Source of the DNA: JAPWJZ01 sp964575605
GTDB lineage: Bacteria; Pseudomonadota; Alphaproteobacteria; Micavibrionales; UBA2020
Direction: 5' to 3'
DNA length: 64,000 bases
Assembly (NCBI GenBank): GCA_964575605.1
Contig: CAZNRN010000018.1
Location: 11,140-75,139 of the forward strand
Shown here: positions 46,794-55,473 of the stretch, piece after piece
How positions within the stretch are numbered: the first letter of the stretch is position 1
Layout: every line of letters starts with the position of its first letter
Notes under the pieces: model-generated
What the model saw: only the letters and a program-made list of their open reading frames with translations
What the model was told of the DNA's origin: nothing
Database searches by the model: none
Translations under genes and position numbers: made by a program

Positions 46794-48562
46794 TATTTGG
46801 CATCACATACAGCAGCTGGGTTCAGATACTGCTTTTCTTTGGCGTGTTGTTCGCGGCGGCAAAGCCGCTCGGCACTTTCATGGCGGCTGTTTACCAGGGA
46901 AGCAAAACCATTCTTTCCGGTCCGCTGGGCTGGCTGGAGCGTGGCATATACAAAGCCTGTTTCGTCAATCCTGACGAGGACATGACATGGAAGCAATACG
47001 CCTCCCATGTGGTTGTCTTCAGCACGGTCTCTCTCTTCGGCCTTTATGCGCTCATTCGTCTGCAGGCATCCCTGCCGTTGAACCCGGCAAATATGGCCGA
47101 GGTAGCACCTGACCTTGCTTTCAACACGGCAATCAGTTTTGTCAGTAACACAAACTGGCAATCCTATGGCGGCGAAGCAACCATGAGTTACTTCACGCAG
47201 ATGGCCGGCCTTGCCATGCAGAACTTCGTTTCCGCTGCCGTCGGCATGGCGGTCATGGCGGCGGTCATTCGGGGTTTTATCCTGAAGAACAGCAAGGGCA
47301 TCGGCAATTTCTGGGCGGATATGGTGCGCGGTCTGGTTTATATCCTGCTGCCGCTGTGCCTTGTCTTTGCTTTGATCCTTGTGTCTCAAGGCGTCGTGCA
47401 GACTTTCAAACCCTATGCGGAGGCGCAGATTTTGCAGCCCTTCACGGGCGCCGACGGCAAGGAAGTCACGACACAGGCCATTGCAGTCGGGCCTGTTGCT
47501 TCTCAGGTTGCGGTCAAGCAACTGGGTACGAATGGTGGCGGCTTCTTTAACGTAAACTCCGCCCATCCCATCGAAAACCCGACGCCGCTGTCCAATTTCC
47601 TGCAATTGCTGGCTATCCTGCTGATACCTGCCGCCTGCTGCCATGCTTTCGGGCGCATGGTAAATGATGCGCGGCAGGGCTGGGCGCTGCTGGCGGCGAT
47701 GACAATTATTTTTATACCGCTATTCTTCTTCTGCTTTTCGCAGGAACAGGCTGGAAATCCGGTGCTCGCAAAGCTGGCCGAGATCAACCAGGCGGCCAGC
47801 CCCGCGCAAAGCGGCGGCAATATGGAGGGCAAGGAAGCGCGGTTCGGGGTCGTCAACTCTACCCTCTGGGCGACGGCGACCACGGCGGCCTCCAACGGCT
47901 CCGTGAACTCCATGCACGATTCGTATACGCCGCTGGGCGGGATGGTGCCTCTGCTGATGATGCAGTTCAGCGAAGTCATCTATGGCGGCGTCGGCTGCGG
48001 GCTTTACGGCATGCTGGTTTATGCTCTGATCACCGTGTTCATCGCGGGGTTGATGGTCGGGCGGACGCCGGAATACCTGGGCAAGAAAATACAGTCCTAT
48101 GAAATGAAAATGGCCTCGATCGTGTTGCTGGCGCCCTTGCTGGCGGTGTTGCTGGGAACGGCACTGGCAGTGATTACGGATGCGGGCAAGGCGGGTGTGC
48201 TGAATACGGGCGCGCATGCCTTTAGCGAAATCCTCTACGCTTTTTCCTCGGCGGGCAATAACAACGGCAGCGCCTTTGCGGGCCTGACGGCGGCGACGCC
48301 ATTCTATGATACGGCCCTTGGCTGGGCGATGCTGGTCAGCCGGTTTTTCTGCATGCTGCCGGTGCTGGCTATTGCGGGTTCGCTGGCCGCGAAGGGGGCT
48401 GTGCCGCCCTCTGCGGGGACATTGCCGACGCATACCCCGCTCTTTGTCTTCCTGCTGGCGGGTGTCGTCGTCCTGGTGGGCGTGTTGACCTATGTGCCCG
48501 CATTGGCGCTGGGGCCGATGGCGGAACATCTTGAAATCCTGAAAAACCTTGCGGGGAAATAA
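46790..48562 (+). CDS. kdpA: Potassium-transporting ATPase potassium-binding subunit KdpA
   Basis: 590 residues from ATG 46790, inside the kdpF stop; the frame is open upstream to 46643 but that covers kdpF. Membrane channel-like subunit with four P-loop repeats, including NTAISFVSNTNWQSYGGE, VKQLGTNGGGFFNVNSAHP and the AFSSAGNNNGSAFAGL selectivity region. Provides the K+ path of the high-affinity Kdp pump. Two nt before kdpB. Confidence 0.96.
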   Translation: MIFGITYSSWVQILLFFGVLFAAAKPLGTFMAAVYQGSKTILSGPLGWLERGIYKACFVNPDEDMTWKQYASHVVVFSTVSLFGLYALIRLQASLPLNPANMAEVAPDLAFNTAISFVSNTNWQSYGGEATMSYFTQMAGLAMQNFVSAAVGMAVMAAVIRGFILKNSKGIGNFWADMVRGLVYILLPLCLVFALILVSQGVVQTFKPYAEAQILQPFTGADGKEVTTQAIAVGPVASQVAVKQLGTNGGGFFNVNSAHPIENPTPLSNFLQLLAILLIPAACCHAFGRMVNDARQGWALLAAMTIIFIPLFFFCFSQEQAGNPVLAKLAEINQAASPAQSGGNMEGKEARFGVVNSTLWATATTAASNGSVNSMHDSYTPLGGMVPLLMMQFSEVIYGGVGCGLYGMLVYALITVFIAGLMVGRTPEYLGKKIQSYEMKMASIVLLAPLLAVLLGTALAVITDAGKAGVLNTGAHAFSEILYAFSSAGNNNGSAFAGLTAATPFYDTALGWAMLVSRFFCMLPVLAIAGSLAAKGAVPPSAGTLPTHTPLFVFLLAGVVVLVGVLTYVPALALGPMAEHLEILKNLAGK

Positions 48563-48564
48563 CC

Positions 48565-50628
48565 ATGTCGAAACATTCGAAACAAGCGGCTTTTGGCAGC
48601 AAGGAGATCATGCAGGCTGTCGGGTCTTCCTTTATCCGGCTTAACCCTATTTACCAGGTGCGCAACCCCGTCATGTTCGTGGTCTTCATCAGCGCGATCA
48701 TAACGACAGCCCTATGTTTCTATGAGGTGCCGGGCGATAACAAGAAATGGTTTGTCGCGGCTGTGGCTGTCTGGCTGTGGTTTACCTCCCTCTTCGCCAA
48801 TTTCGCCGAGGCGATAGCGGAGGGGCGCGGCAAGGCCCAGGCCGCCAGCCTGCGCGCGGCAAAACGCGATATCCAGGCGAAGAAACTGCGCTCCGCCGAC
48901 GACCTCAAGGATTATATGGCGGTGTCGTCATCCACGTTGCGCAAAGGCCATCTGGTGCTGGTCGAGGCGGGGCAGTTTATTCCCGGCGACGGCCAGGTGG
49001 TATCGGGCATCGCTTCCGTCGACGAAAGCGCGATCACGGGCGAGAGCGCCCCGGTTATCCGCGAAAACGGCGGTGACCGCGACGCAGTGACCGGCGGCAC
49101 CCGTGTGCTGTCCGACTGGCTGGTGGTGAAAATCAGCGCCGACCCGGGCGAAAGCTTTCTTGATAAAATGATAGCCCTTGTCGAAGGCGCAAAACGCCAG
49201 AAAACCCCGAATGAAATCGCCCTTGCCATCCTGCTGGCGGGCATGACGATTATCTTCCTGCTGGCGGTCGTGACACTGCTGCCGTTTTCGATCTATGCGG
49301 TGGAAAAGAACGGCGCGGGCACCGTGGTCGGCATCACTGTGCTGGTCGCGCTGCTGGTCTGCCTTGCTCCTACGACCATTGGCGGCCTGCTCTCTGCCAT
49401 CGGGATCGCGGGCATGGACAGGCTGGTTCAGGCCAACGTCATCGCCAAATCGGGGCGCGCTGTTGAATCGGCTGGCGACGTGAACGTGGTGCTGCTGGAC
49501 AAGACCGGCACCATTACGCATGGTAACCGCCAGGCTGTCGCCTTTGTCCCCGTTGATGGCATTTCCATCCAGCAGCTGGCGGAAGCCGCGGACCTTTCAT
49601 CGCTTGCCGATGAAACGCCGGAAGGCAAAAGTATTGTGCAGCTGGCGCAATCGAAATATGGCGTTATGCAGCGTGACGTAAAGGCGCTGAACGCCGCTTT
49701 TATCCCTTTCAGCGCGGAAACACGCCTGTCCGGGATCACGGTCAAGGATGCCCAAATCCTGAAAGGCGCAGTTGACGCCATCGAGACGCACGTCAAGCGC
49801 CTGGGCGGCGAAGAATCGATAGCGGCACATTCGGAAGCTGACAAAATCGCGCGTGCCGGCGGTACACCGCTGCTGGTTGCGCGCGGCAGCAAGATTTTGG
49901 GTGTCATCCACCTCAAGGACATCGTGAAGCACGGTATCAAGGAACGCCTTGCCGACCTGCGACGCATGGGCATCAAAAGCGTCATGGTCACGGGCGACAA
50001 CCCCCTGACCGCCGCCGCGATTGCGACAGAGGCCGGTGTGGATGACTACATCGCGCAGGCCACGCCGCAAACCAAACTCGCCTACATCAAGAAGATGCAG
50101 GAAGGCGGCGAACTGGTCGCGATGGTAGGCGACGGCACGAACGACGCCCCCGCGCTGGCGCAGTCAGATGTCGCCGTGGTCATGAACTCGGGCACGCAGG
50201 CGGCGAAGGAGGCGGGAAACATGGTCGACCTCGATTCCGACCCGACCAAGCTGATCGAAATCGTCGAAATCGGCAAGCAGTTGTTGATGACGCGCGGAGC
50301 GCTCACGACATTCAGTATTTCCAACGACCTTGCGAAATACTTCGCCATCATCCCGGCGGCTTTCGCCAGCACATACCCGTCGCTGATGGCGTTGAACGTC
50401 ATGGGGCTGACCTCGCCGGAAAGCGCGATTTTGTCGGCGGTTATCTTCAACGCCCTCATTATCGTGTTCCTGATACCGCTTGCCCTGAAGGGCGTGAAGT
50501 ATCGCCCTGTGGGCGCCACGAAACTGTTGCAACGTAACGTATTGGTCTATGGCATTGGCGGCGTTATCGTGCCCTTTGCGGGCATCAAGGCGATAGACCT
50601 GGTATTGACTGTTTTGGGAGTGGTGTGA
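48565..50628 (+). CDS. kdpB: Potassium-transporting ATPase ATP-binding subunit KdpB
   Basis: 687-residue P-type ATPase. Phosphorylation motif VLLDKTGTITHGN, actuator motif ESAITGESAPV, hinge MVGDGTNDAPALAQSDV, membrane motif CLAPTTIGGLLSAIGIAG. Hydrolyses ATP to drive K+ uptake through KdpA. Ordinary length and order; the next gene starts 1 nt after its stop. Confidence 0.97.
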   Translation: MSKHSKQAAFGSKEIMQAVGSSFIRLNPIYQVRNPVMFVVFISAIITTALCFYEVPGDNKKWFVAAVAVWLWFTSLFANFAEAIAEGRGKAQAASLRAAKRDIQAKKLRSADDLKDYMAVSSSTLRKGHLVLVEAGQFIPGDGQVVSGIASVDESAITGESAPVIRENGGDRDAVTGGTRVLSDWLVVKISADPGESFLDKMIALVEGAKRQKTPNEIALAILLAGMTIIFLLAVVTLLPFSIYAVEKNGAGTVVGITVLVALLVCLAPTTIGGLLSAIGIAGMDRLVQANVIAKSGRAVESAGDVNVVLLDKTGTITHGNRQAVAFVPVDGISIQQLAEAADLSSLADETPEGKSIVQLAQSKYGVMQRDVKALNAAFIPFSAETRLSGITVKDAQILKGAVDAIETHVKRLGGEESIAAHSEADKIARAGGTPLLVARGSKILGVIHLKDIVKHGIKERLADLRRMGIKSVMVTGDNPLTAAAIATEAGVDDYIAQATPQTKLAYIKKMQEGGELVAMVGDGTNDAPALAQSDVAVVMNSGTQAAKEAGNMVDLDSDPTKLIEIVEIGKQLLMTRGALTTFSISNDLAKYFAIIPAAFASTYPSLMALNVMGLTSPESAILSAVIFNALIIVFLIPLALKGVKYRPVGATKLLQRNVLVYGIGGVIVPFAGIKAIDLVLTVLGVV

Positions 50629-50629
50629 C

Positions 50630-51241
50630 ATGTTCGTACAATCCTTGCGAATCTCGGTCTTTATGTGGCTTGCCTTTACCGTGTTATTCGGCGTCGTTTA
50701 TCCCGGCGTTGTGACAGTGGTGGCGCAGACAGTTTTCTCCGAACAATCTCAAGGCAGTCTTATCGTGAAAGACGGCGCCATCATCGGTTCCCGCCTGGTC
50801 GGTCAGAACTTTACCGACCCGAAATATTTCTGGGGCAGGCTTTCGGCGACGGGGCCGGTTCCCTATAACGCGGCGGCGTCGTCGGGCAGCAACCTGTCTA
50901 TTGCCAATGAAAACCTGTTGAACAACGCCAAGGCGAGAATCGAGGCACTGAAACAGGCCGACCCAGGCAACAAGGCGGAAATCCCGGTCGACCTCGTCAC
51001 GGCATCGGGCAGCGGCCTTGACCCGCACATCAGCATCGCGGCAGCCGAGTACCAACTGGGCCGAGTTGCGCAGGCAAGGGGCATGGGCTATGATGACTTG
51101 AAATCGCTTGTTAAAGCGCATACCGAAGGGCGTCAGTGGGGCGTGTTCGGCGAACCCGTTGTCAACGTGCTGACCCTCAACCTCGCCCTTGATGAGAAGT
51201 TGAAACCAGATGCCCAAAGCGGAGACAGAAAAGCGCCCTGA
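50630..51241 (+). CDS. kdpC: Potassium-transporting ATPase subunit KdpC
   Basis: 203 residues: one N-terminal helix (about 8-30, LAFTVLFGVVYPGVVTVVAQ), then a periplasmic domain with GSRLVGQNFTDPKYFWGR, ASGSGLDPHIS and VNVLTLNLAL, the KdpC signatures. Raises ATP/K+ affinity of the complex. Overlaps kdpD by 32 bp. Confidence 0.96.
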   Translation: MFVQSLRISVFMWLAFTVLFGVVYPGVVTVVAQTVFSEQSQGSLIVKDGAIIGSRLVGQNFTDPKYFWGRLSATGPVPYNAAASSGSNLSIANENLLNNAKARIEALKQADPGNKAEIPVDLVTASGSGLDPHISIAAAEYQLGRVAQARGMGYDDLKSLVKAHTEGRQWGVFGEPVVNVLTLNLALDEKLKPDAQSGDRKAP

Positions 51242-53885
51242 TCCGGCTGTCCTGTTAAGCCAGATTGAGGAGGATGAAAAGCGGCAAAAGCGCGGCAAGC
51301 TGAAAATTTTTTTCGGCAGCTCCGCAGGCGCGGGCAAAACATTCGCCATGCTGCAAGAGGCGCACCGCAGGGTGAAGGAGGGGCTGGATGTCGTGGTCGG
51401 CGTGGTGGAAACGCATGACCGCCACGAAACCAAACAGCTTCTCGAGGGGCTCTCCATTCTGCCGCTCAAGGAAATCGACCATCGCGGCGTCAAGATCAGG
51501 GAGTTCGACCTTGACGGCGCGTTGAAGCGCAAGCCCGCCATACTGCTGGTTGACGAATTCGCCCATACCAACGCCCCCGGCTGCCGCCATACGAAACGAT
51601 GGCAGGATGTTGAAGAGCTGTTAAGCGCGGGCATCGACGTATACACGACTTTGAACGTCCAGCACCTTGAAAGCCTGAATGATGTCGTCGGCAGCATCAC
51701 GGGCATCCTTGTGCGCGAAATGGTGCCGGACAGCATTTTTGACGAGGCGGATGACATTGTATTCGTCGATACGCCGCCCGATGAATTGCTGAGCCGCCTG
51801 CGCGAGGGCAAGGTTTATATCGCCCCTGGCGCGAACGAGCGCGCGGTTGAGAATTTCTTCAAAAAGACCAACCTTCAATCCTTGCGCGAACTGGCGTTGC
51901 GCCGCACCGCCGATTATGTCGACGCCGATACCGACGACCAGCGACGCCGTGAAGGATTAAGCACGCCCAATATCGCAGGCGACCGTATCATGGTCTGCAT
52001 CGGGCCGGATATGTTCGCTTCGAAGCTGGTGCGCACCGCCAAGCGCCTTTCCTCCGCGCTGAAGGCGCCATGGGAAGCGGTTTATGTAGAAACACCGGAA
52101 TCCGTCACCCAGGACAACCGCCTGCGCCAGCATATCCAGCACGTCATGGCAAGCGCAGAACGCAACGGCGCGGGCATAGTAAGCCTGCAAGGAACGCGCA
52201 TCGGCGACGAGTTGATAAATTACGCGCGCAACCGGGGCATCACGAAGCTGATTATCGGCAAGACAGTGCACCCGAAATGGCTGGAACTTTTCGGCAAACG
52301 GCTGCCGGAATACATTATCGCCCATAGCGGCGATATAGATGTGTATGTGGTAACAACGCCCGCCGCGCTCAGTGTCGCTTTCAACCGGAAGAAAAGACTG
52401 CAACTGCCGAAGAAGTGGTGGAAAGATTACCTGGCGTCTTTTGCGACCGTGGCGCTGATAACGGCGGCAACTTACCCGCTGCAAAATCTGTTGTCGCACA
52501 TGGATACGGTGATGCTGTATCTGATCGGAGTGATGATCGTTTCCGCCTGGCTCGGCAGGCTGCCCTCGATTTTCTATGCCGTTCTAAGCGTCTGCTCCTT
52601 TAACTTCTTCTTTATCGAGCCGAAATTTACGTTGAATGTTTACGATACTTCTTACTGGCTGACTTTCCTCGTTATGTTCTGCACCAGCGTCGTGATTTCG
52701 ACCCTGGCGGCCAAGCTCCGCGACCAAGTGTTGCTCTCGCGCCGCCGTGAACACGAAACGCAGATGTTCTATGGTCTGACGAAAGAACTGACCGCCACGC
52801 GCACGCGCGAGGATATGAGCGAGGCGCTGATACGCCGCCTGACCGAAACGGCGAGCGTAGAGGTGAGCATCTGGTATCCCGACGGCAAGGGCTTCCTGAA
52901 TATGGCCTATGGCGAAGTGACGGGCGACCATTTCAAGGAAGAAACCGTCGTGAAATGGTGCTTCGACAACGCGCAAGTGGCGGGCGTCGGCACGGACACG
53001 ATGCCGAGCGCGGCGCGCTATTACCTCCCCATCCGCGGCACGAACATGACGCTGGGCGTCGTCGGCATCAAGCCGAAGGACGAATTGATGCTGCCCGACC
53101 AGACCGTGATGATGGAAACATTCGTCGACCTGCTCGGCTCCGCGCTTGAACGCTCGGAAACCGCCGAGGCGGCGGAAAAGGCAAAAATGCTTGCGGAGAA
53201 GGAAAAGATGCGGAGCATCCTTCTCAGTTCCGTGTCGCACGACCTGCGCAGCCCGCTGTCGGTTATTACTGGCGCTGCCGATACGCTGTTGCAGGATACC
53301 GCGCTGTCATCCAACGCTTTGCTGAAATCCATCCGGCAGGAGGCAAGCAGGCTGACCCGCGTTGTCAGCAACCTGCTCGACATTACGCGCATCGAAGGCG
53401 GTCAGCTGAAGCTGAACATGCACGCCTATTATCCCGCCGAAATTATCGGCAGTTCGGTGGGCGCCTGTGCCGAAGCCCTGAAGAACCACAAGCTTGTCCT
53501 GAATGTGCAAGAGCAGCTGCCCTTCGTCAAAATGGACGGCTTGCTGATGAGCCAGGTTATCCAGAACCTGCTCGAAAACGCGGCCCACCACACGCCCGCA
53601 GGGTCGGAGGTGAAGGTGGAAGCCGAAATGCATAAGGGCGGCCTGCGCCTTGTGGTATCCGATAACGGCCCCGGCATCCCCTTGGGGCAGGAAAAAGAGA
53701 TTTTCAACAAGTTCGCCACTTTCGCCCAGGGCGACCGGCCGAAAGGCGCGGGGCTTGGCCTTTCCATTTGCCAGGCCATCGTGATGGCGCACCTGGGACG
53801 GATTTACGCCGAGAACAAGAAGGAAGGCGGCAGCCGCTTCGTGGTGGAACTATCCCCCACGCTGACGATGCCGGAACCGGTATAA
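51210..53885 (+). CDS. kdpD: Sensor histidine kinase KdpD
   Basis: 891 residues: N-terminal KdpD domain with the Walker-type GSSAGAGKTFAML and DEFAHTNAPG, a universal-stress-like domain (about 250-370), four helices (about 400-500), a GAF-like region, HisKA with SSVSHDLRSPLSVITG and an ATPase domain with SDNGPGIPLG and GAGLGLSICQAI. Senses potassium limitation and phosphorylates KdpE. The overlap with kdpC means kdpFABCDE is one transcription unit. Confidence 0.96.
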   Translation: MPKAETEKRPDPAVLLSQIEEDEKRQKRGKLKIFFGSSAGAGKTFAMLQEAHRRVKEGLDVVVGVVETHDRHETKQLLEGLSILPLKEIDHRGVKIREFDLDGALKRKPAILLVDEFAHTNAPGCRHTKRWQDVEELLSAGIDVYTTLNVQHLESLNDVVGSITGILVREMVPDSIFDEADDIVFVDTPPDELLSRLREGKVYIAPGANERAVENFFKKTNLQSLRELALRRTADYVDADTDDQRRREGLSTPNIAGDRIMVCIGPDMFASKLVRTAKRLSSALKAPWEAVYVETPESVTQDNRLRQHIQHVMASAERNGAGIVSLQGTRIGDELINYARNRGITKLIIGKTVHPKWLELFGKRLPEYIIAHSGDIDVYVVTTPAALSVAFNRKKRLQLPKKWWKDYLASFATVALITAATYPLQNLLSHMDTVMLYLIGVMIVSAWLGRLPSIFYAVLSVCSFNFFFIEPKFTLNVYDTSYWLTFLVMFCTSVVISTLAAKLRDQVLLSRRREHETQMFYGLTKELTATRTREDMSEALIRRLTETASVEVSIWYPDGKGFLNMAYGEVTGDHFKEETVVKWCFDNAQVAGVGTDTMPSAARYYLPIRGTNMTLGVVGIKPKDELMLPDQTVMMETFVDLLGSALERSETAEAAEKAKMLAEKEKMRSILLSSVSHDLRSPLSVITGAADTLLQDTALSSNALLKSIRQEASRLTRVVSNLLDITRIEGGQLKLNMHAYYPAEIIGSSVGACAEALKNHKLVLNVQEQLPFVKMDGLLMSQVIQNLLENAAHHTPAGSEVKVEAEMHKGGLRLVVSDNGPGIPLGQEKEIFNKFATFAQGDRPKGAGLGLSICQAIVMAHLGRIYAENKKEGGSRFVVELSPTLTMPEPV

Positions 53886-53888
53886 GCC

Positions 53889-54596
53889 ATGTCAACCAAG
53901 CCTCAAATCATGTTGGTCGAGGATGAACCCGAAATCAGCCGTTTTCTCGAGGCGGCGCTCGAGGCGCGGAACTACGGCGTATCGGTTGCCGATAATGGCA
54001 AGCTCGCCCTCAAGATCATCGCGGCGCAGCCGCCTGATCTGCTGATACTTGACCTGGGACTGCCCGATATGGACGGCAAGGCAATTATAAAATCGCTCAG
54101 GGAATGGAGCCGCCTGCCCATCATCATCCTATCCGCCCGCGACCAGGAAGATGAAAAGGTCGCCGCCCTGGAAATGGGCGCCGACGATTACCTGACCAAG
54201 CCCTTCGGCACCGCGGAACTGATGGCGCGCATCGCGGTTGCACTGCGCCATGCCTCGCGACGAGAGGCCGCCGCAGAACTGACTTATTCCTTCGGCAATC
54301 TTGTCGTTGATCTTGTGAAACGTACCGTGATGAAAAAGGGCGAGGAAATTCACCTGACCCCCACCGAATACGCACTGCTGGCAGCTCTGGTACGAAAAGC
54401 AGGGCAGGTCGTGACTCAGGCCGAATTACTGCAGGAAGTGTGGGGCAGGGATTCACTCGAACATGACCACTACCTGCGTATTTACATTCAAAAGCTGCGC
54501 CAGAAGCTGGGCGACAACCCGCTTAACCCCGACCTGATCTTCACCGAGCCCGGGATTGGCTATCGCCTAAGCGAAGAAAACGCCCCCCAAACCTGA
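53889..54596 (+). CDS. kdpE: Response regulator KdpE
   Basis: 235-residue OmpR-type regulator: receiver with acidic EDE (11-13) and Asp55 in LLILDLGLPD, Lys in DDYLTKPFG, and a winged-helix domain with HLTPTEYALLAALVRKAG and YLRIYIQKLRQKLGD. Three nt after kdpD. It should act on the T-rich boxes at 46236, 46267 and 46535. Confidence 0.95.
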   Translation: MSTKPQIMLVEDEPEISRFLEAALEARNYGVSVADNGKLALKIIAAQPPDLLILDLGLPDMDGKAIIKSLREWSRLPIIILSARDQEDEKVAALEMGADDYLTKPFGTAELMARIAVALRHASRREAAAELTYSFGNLVVDLVKRTVMKKGEEIHLTPTEYALLAALVRKAGQVVTQAELLQEVWGRDSLEHDHYLRIYIQKLRQKLGDNPLNPDLIFTEPGIGYRLSEENAPQT

Positions 54597-54756
54597 GCAA
54601 TGTTTCTCCGGCTTCTTTAAAAGTTGATATTTTCAGCGAGGCTGACTACGGCTAACGTACTGTTTTCATTTTATATTAAATTCTTATCCCCTTTCAGCTT
54701 GGCTTCAGGCTCGGCTGGCAAAATGAACTAACGATAAAAAAATGGGGATAGAGGTC

Positions 54757-55473
54757 ATGCATACGCTCACCTTCCGCAAGAACGGCAACAATCTGGCAGA
54801 ACTGGCTTTTGACAGCGAGACGCTGAGACGCGTGACGGCGCTGGAGCCGACGGTCATCGACATTTCGAACCATCTGGCGCCAGAGCGGGCGCGGGCGGAG
54901 GCTTTTATCGCCGATGTCTACCGGCGCAGTTACGGTGCCAATATCCGTGTGACCTATCCCACGCTGATGAGCGTCAGGAACGAGGACGGGCATATCCTGG
55001 CCGCGGTCGGTTTCCGCCGCGCCTGCGACGAGCCGTTATTCCTCGAGCAATATACGCAAGAGCCGATTGAGGACGTTACTTCTCGTCTCTACGGCCGCCC
55101 TGTGCGCCGCGACCAAATCGCCGAGATCGGCAACCTTGCCTCCGAGGGGCGCGGCGCGTCGGTATTCCTGTTCGCGGCCATCGCCTCCTACCTGCTGCGG
55201 CAGGGCGTCGGCTATGCGACGGTGACGGGCACACGCCAGCTGCACAAGCGTTTCGCGACCATGGGGCTCGAGCCGCATGTCGTCTGCGAGGCCAGCCTGT
55301 CGGCGCTGAAAGAAAAACAAGGAGACTGGGGCAGCTATTACGATACGGAACCGCGCGTACTGGTGGGATCGCTGGAGTACAGCATGGACCGCCTGAACCG
55401 TACGCTGGGCGCCGTGTATTCCGAGAACGGCGAGCGCCTCTTCCCCCGCCTGCATTTCAAGGGCGCGCCATGA
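54757..55473 (+). CDS. Thermostable-hemolysin-family protein
   Basis: About 238 residues; ATG 54757 (GGGG/AGAGG upstream) is preferred to ATG 54742. The family is named after a Vibrio protein but resembles a GNAT-like acyltransferase fold, and hemolytic activity should not be assumed. Motifs: ERARAEAFIADVYRRSYGA, EIGNLASEGRGAS and ATVTGTRQLHKRFATMGLE. First gene of a cluster with an acyl-adenylating/diiron fusion enzyme, an SDR and a TPR protein. The start of the next gene overlaps its stop by 4 bp. Confidence 0.82.
   Translation: MHTLTFRKNGNNLAELAFDSETLRRVTALEPTVIDISNHLAPERARAEAFIADVYRRSYGANIRVTYPTLMSVRNEDGHILAAVGFRRACDEPLFLEQYTQEPIEDVTSRLYGRPVRRDQIAEIGNLASEGRGASVFLFAAIASYLLRQGVGYATVTGTRQLHKRFATMGLEPHVVCEASLSALKEKQGDWGSYYDTEPRVLVGSLEYSMDRLNRTLGAVYSENGERLFPRLHFKGAP

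Noticed and set aside
54597..54741. Terminator after kdpE
   Set aside because: No stem followed by a T-run could be found in the 145-bp gap.
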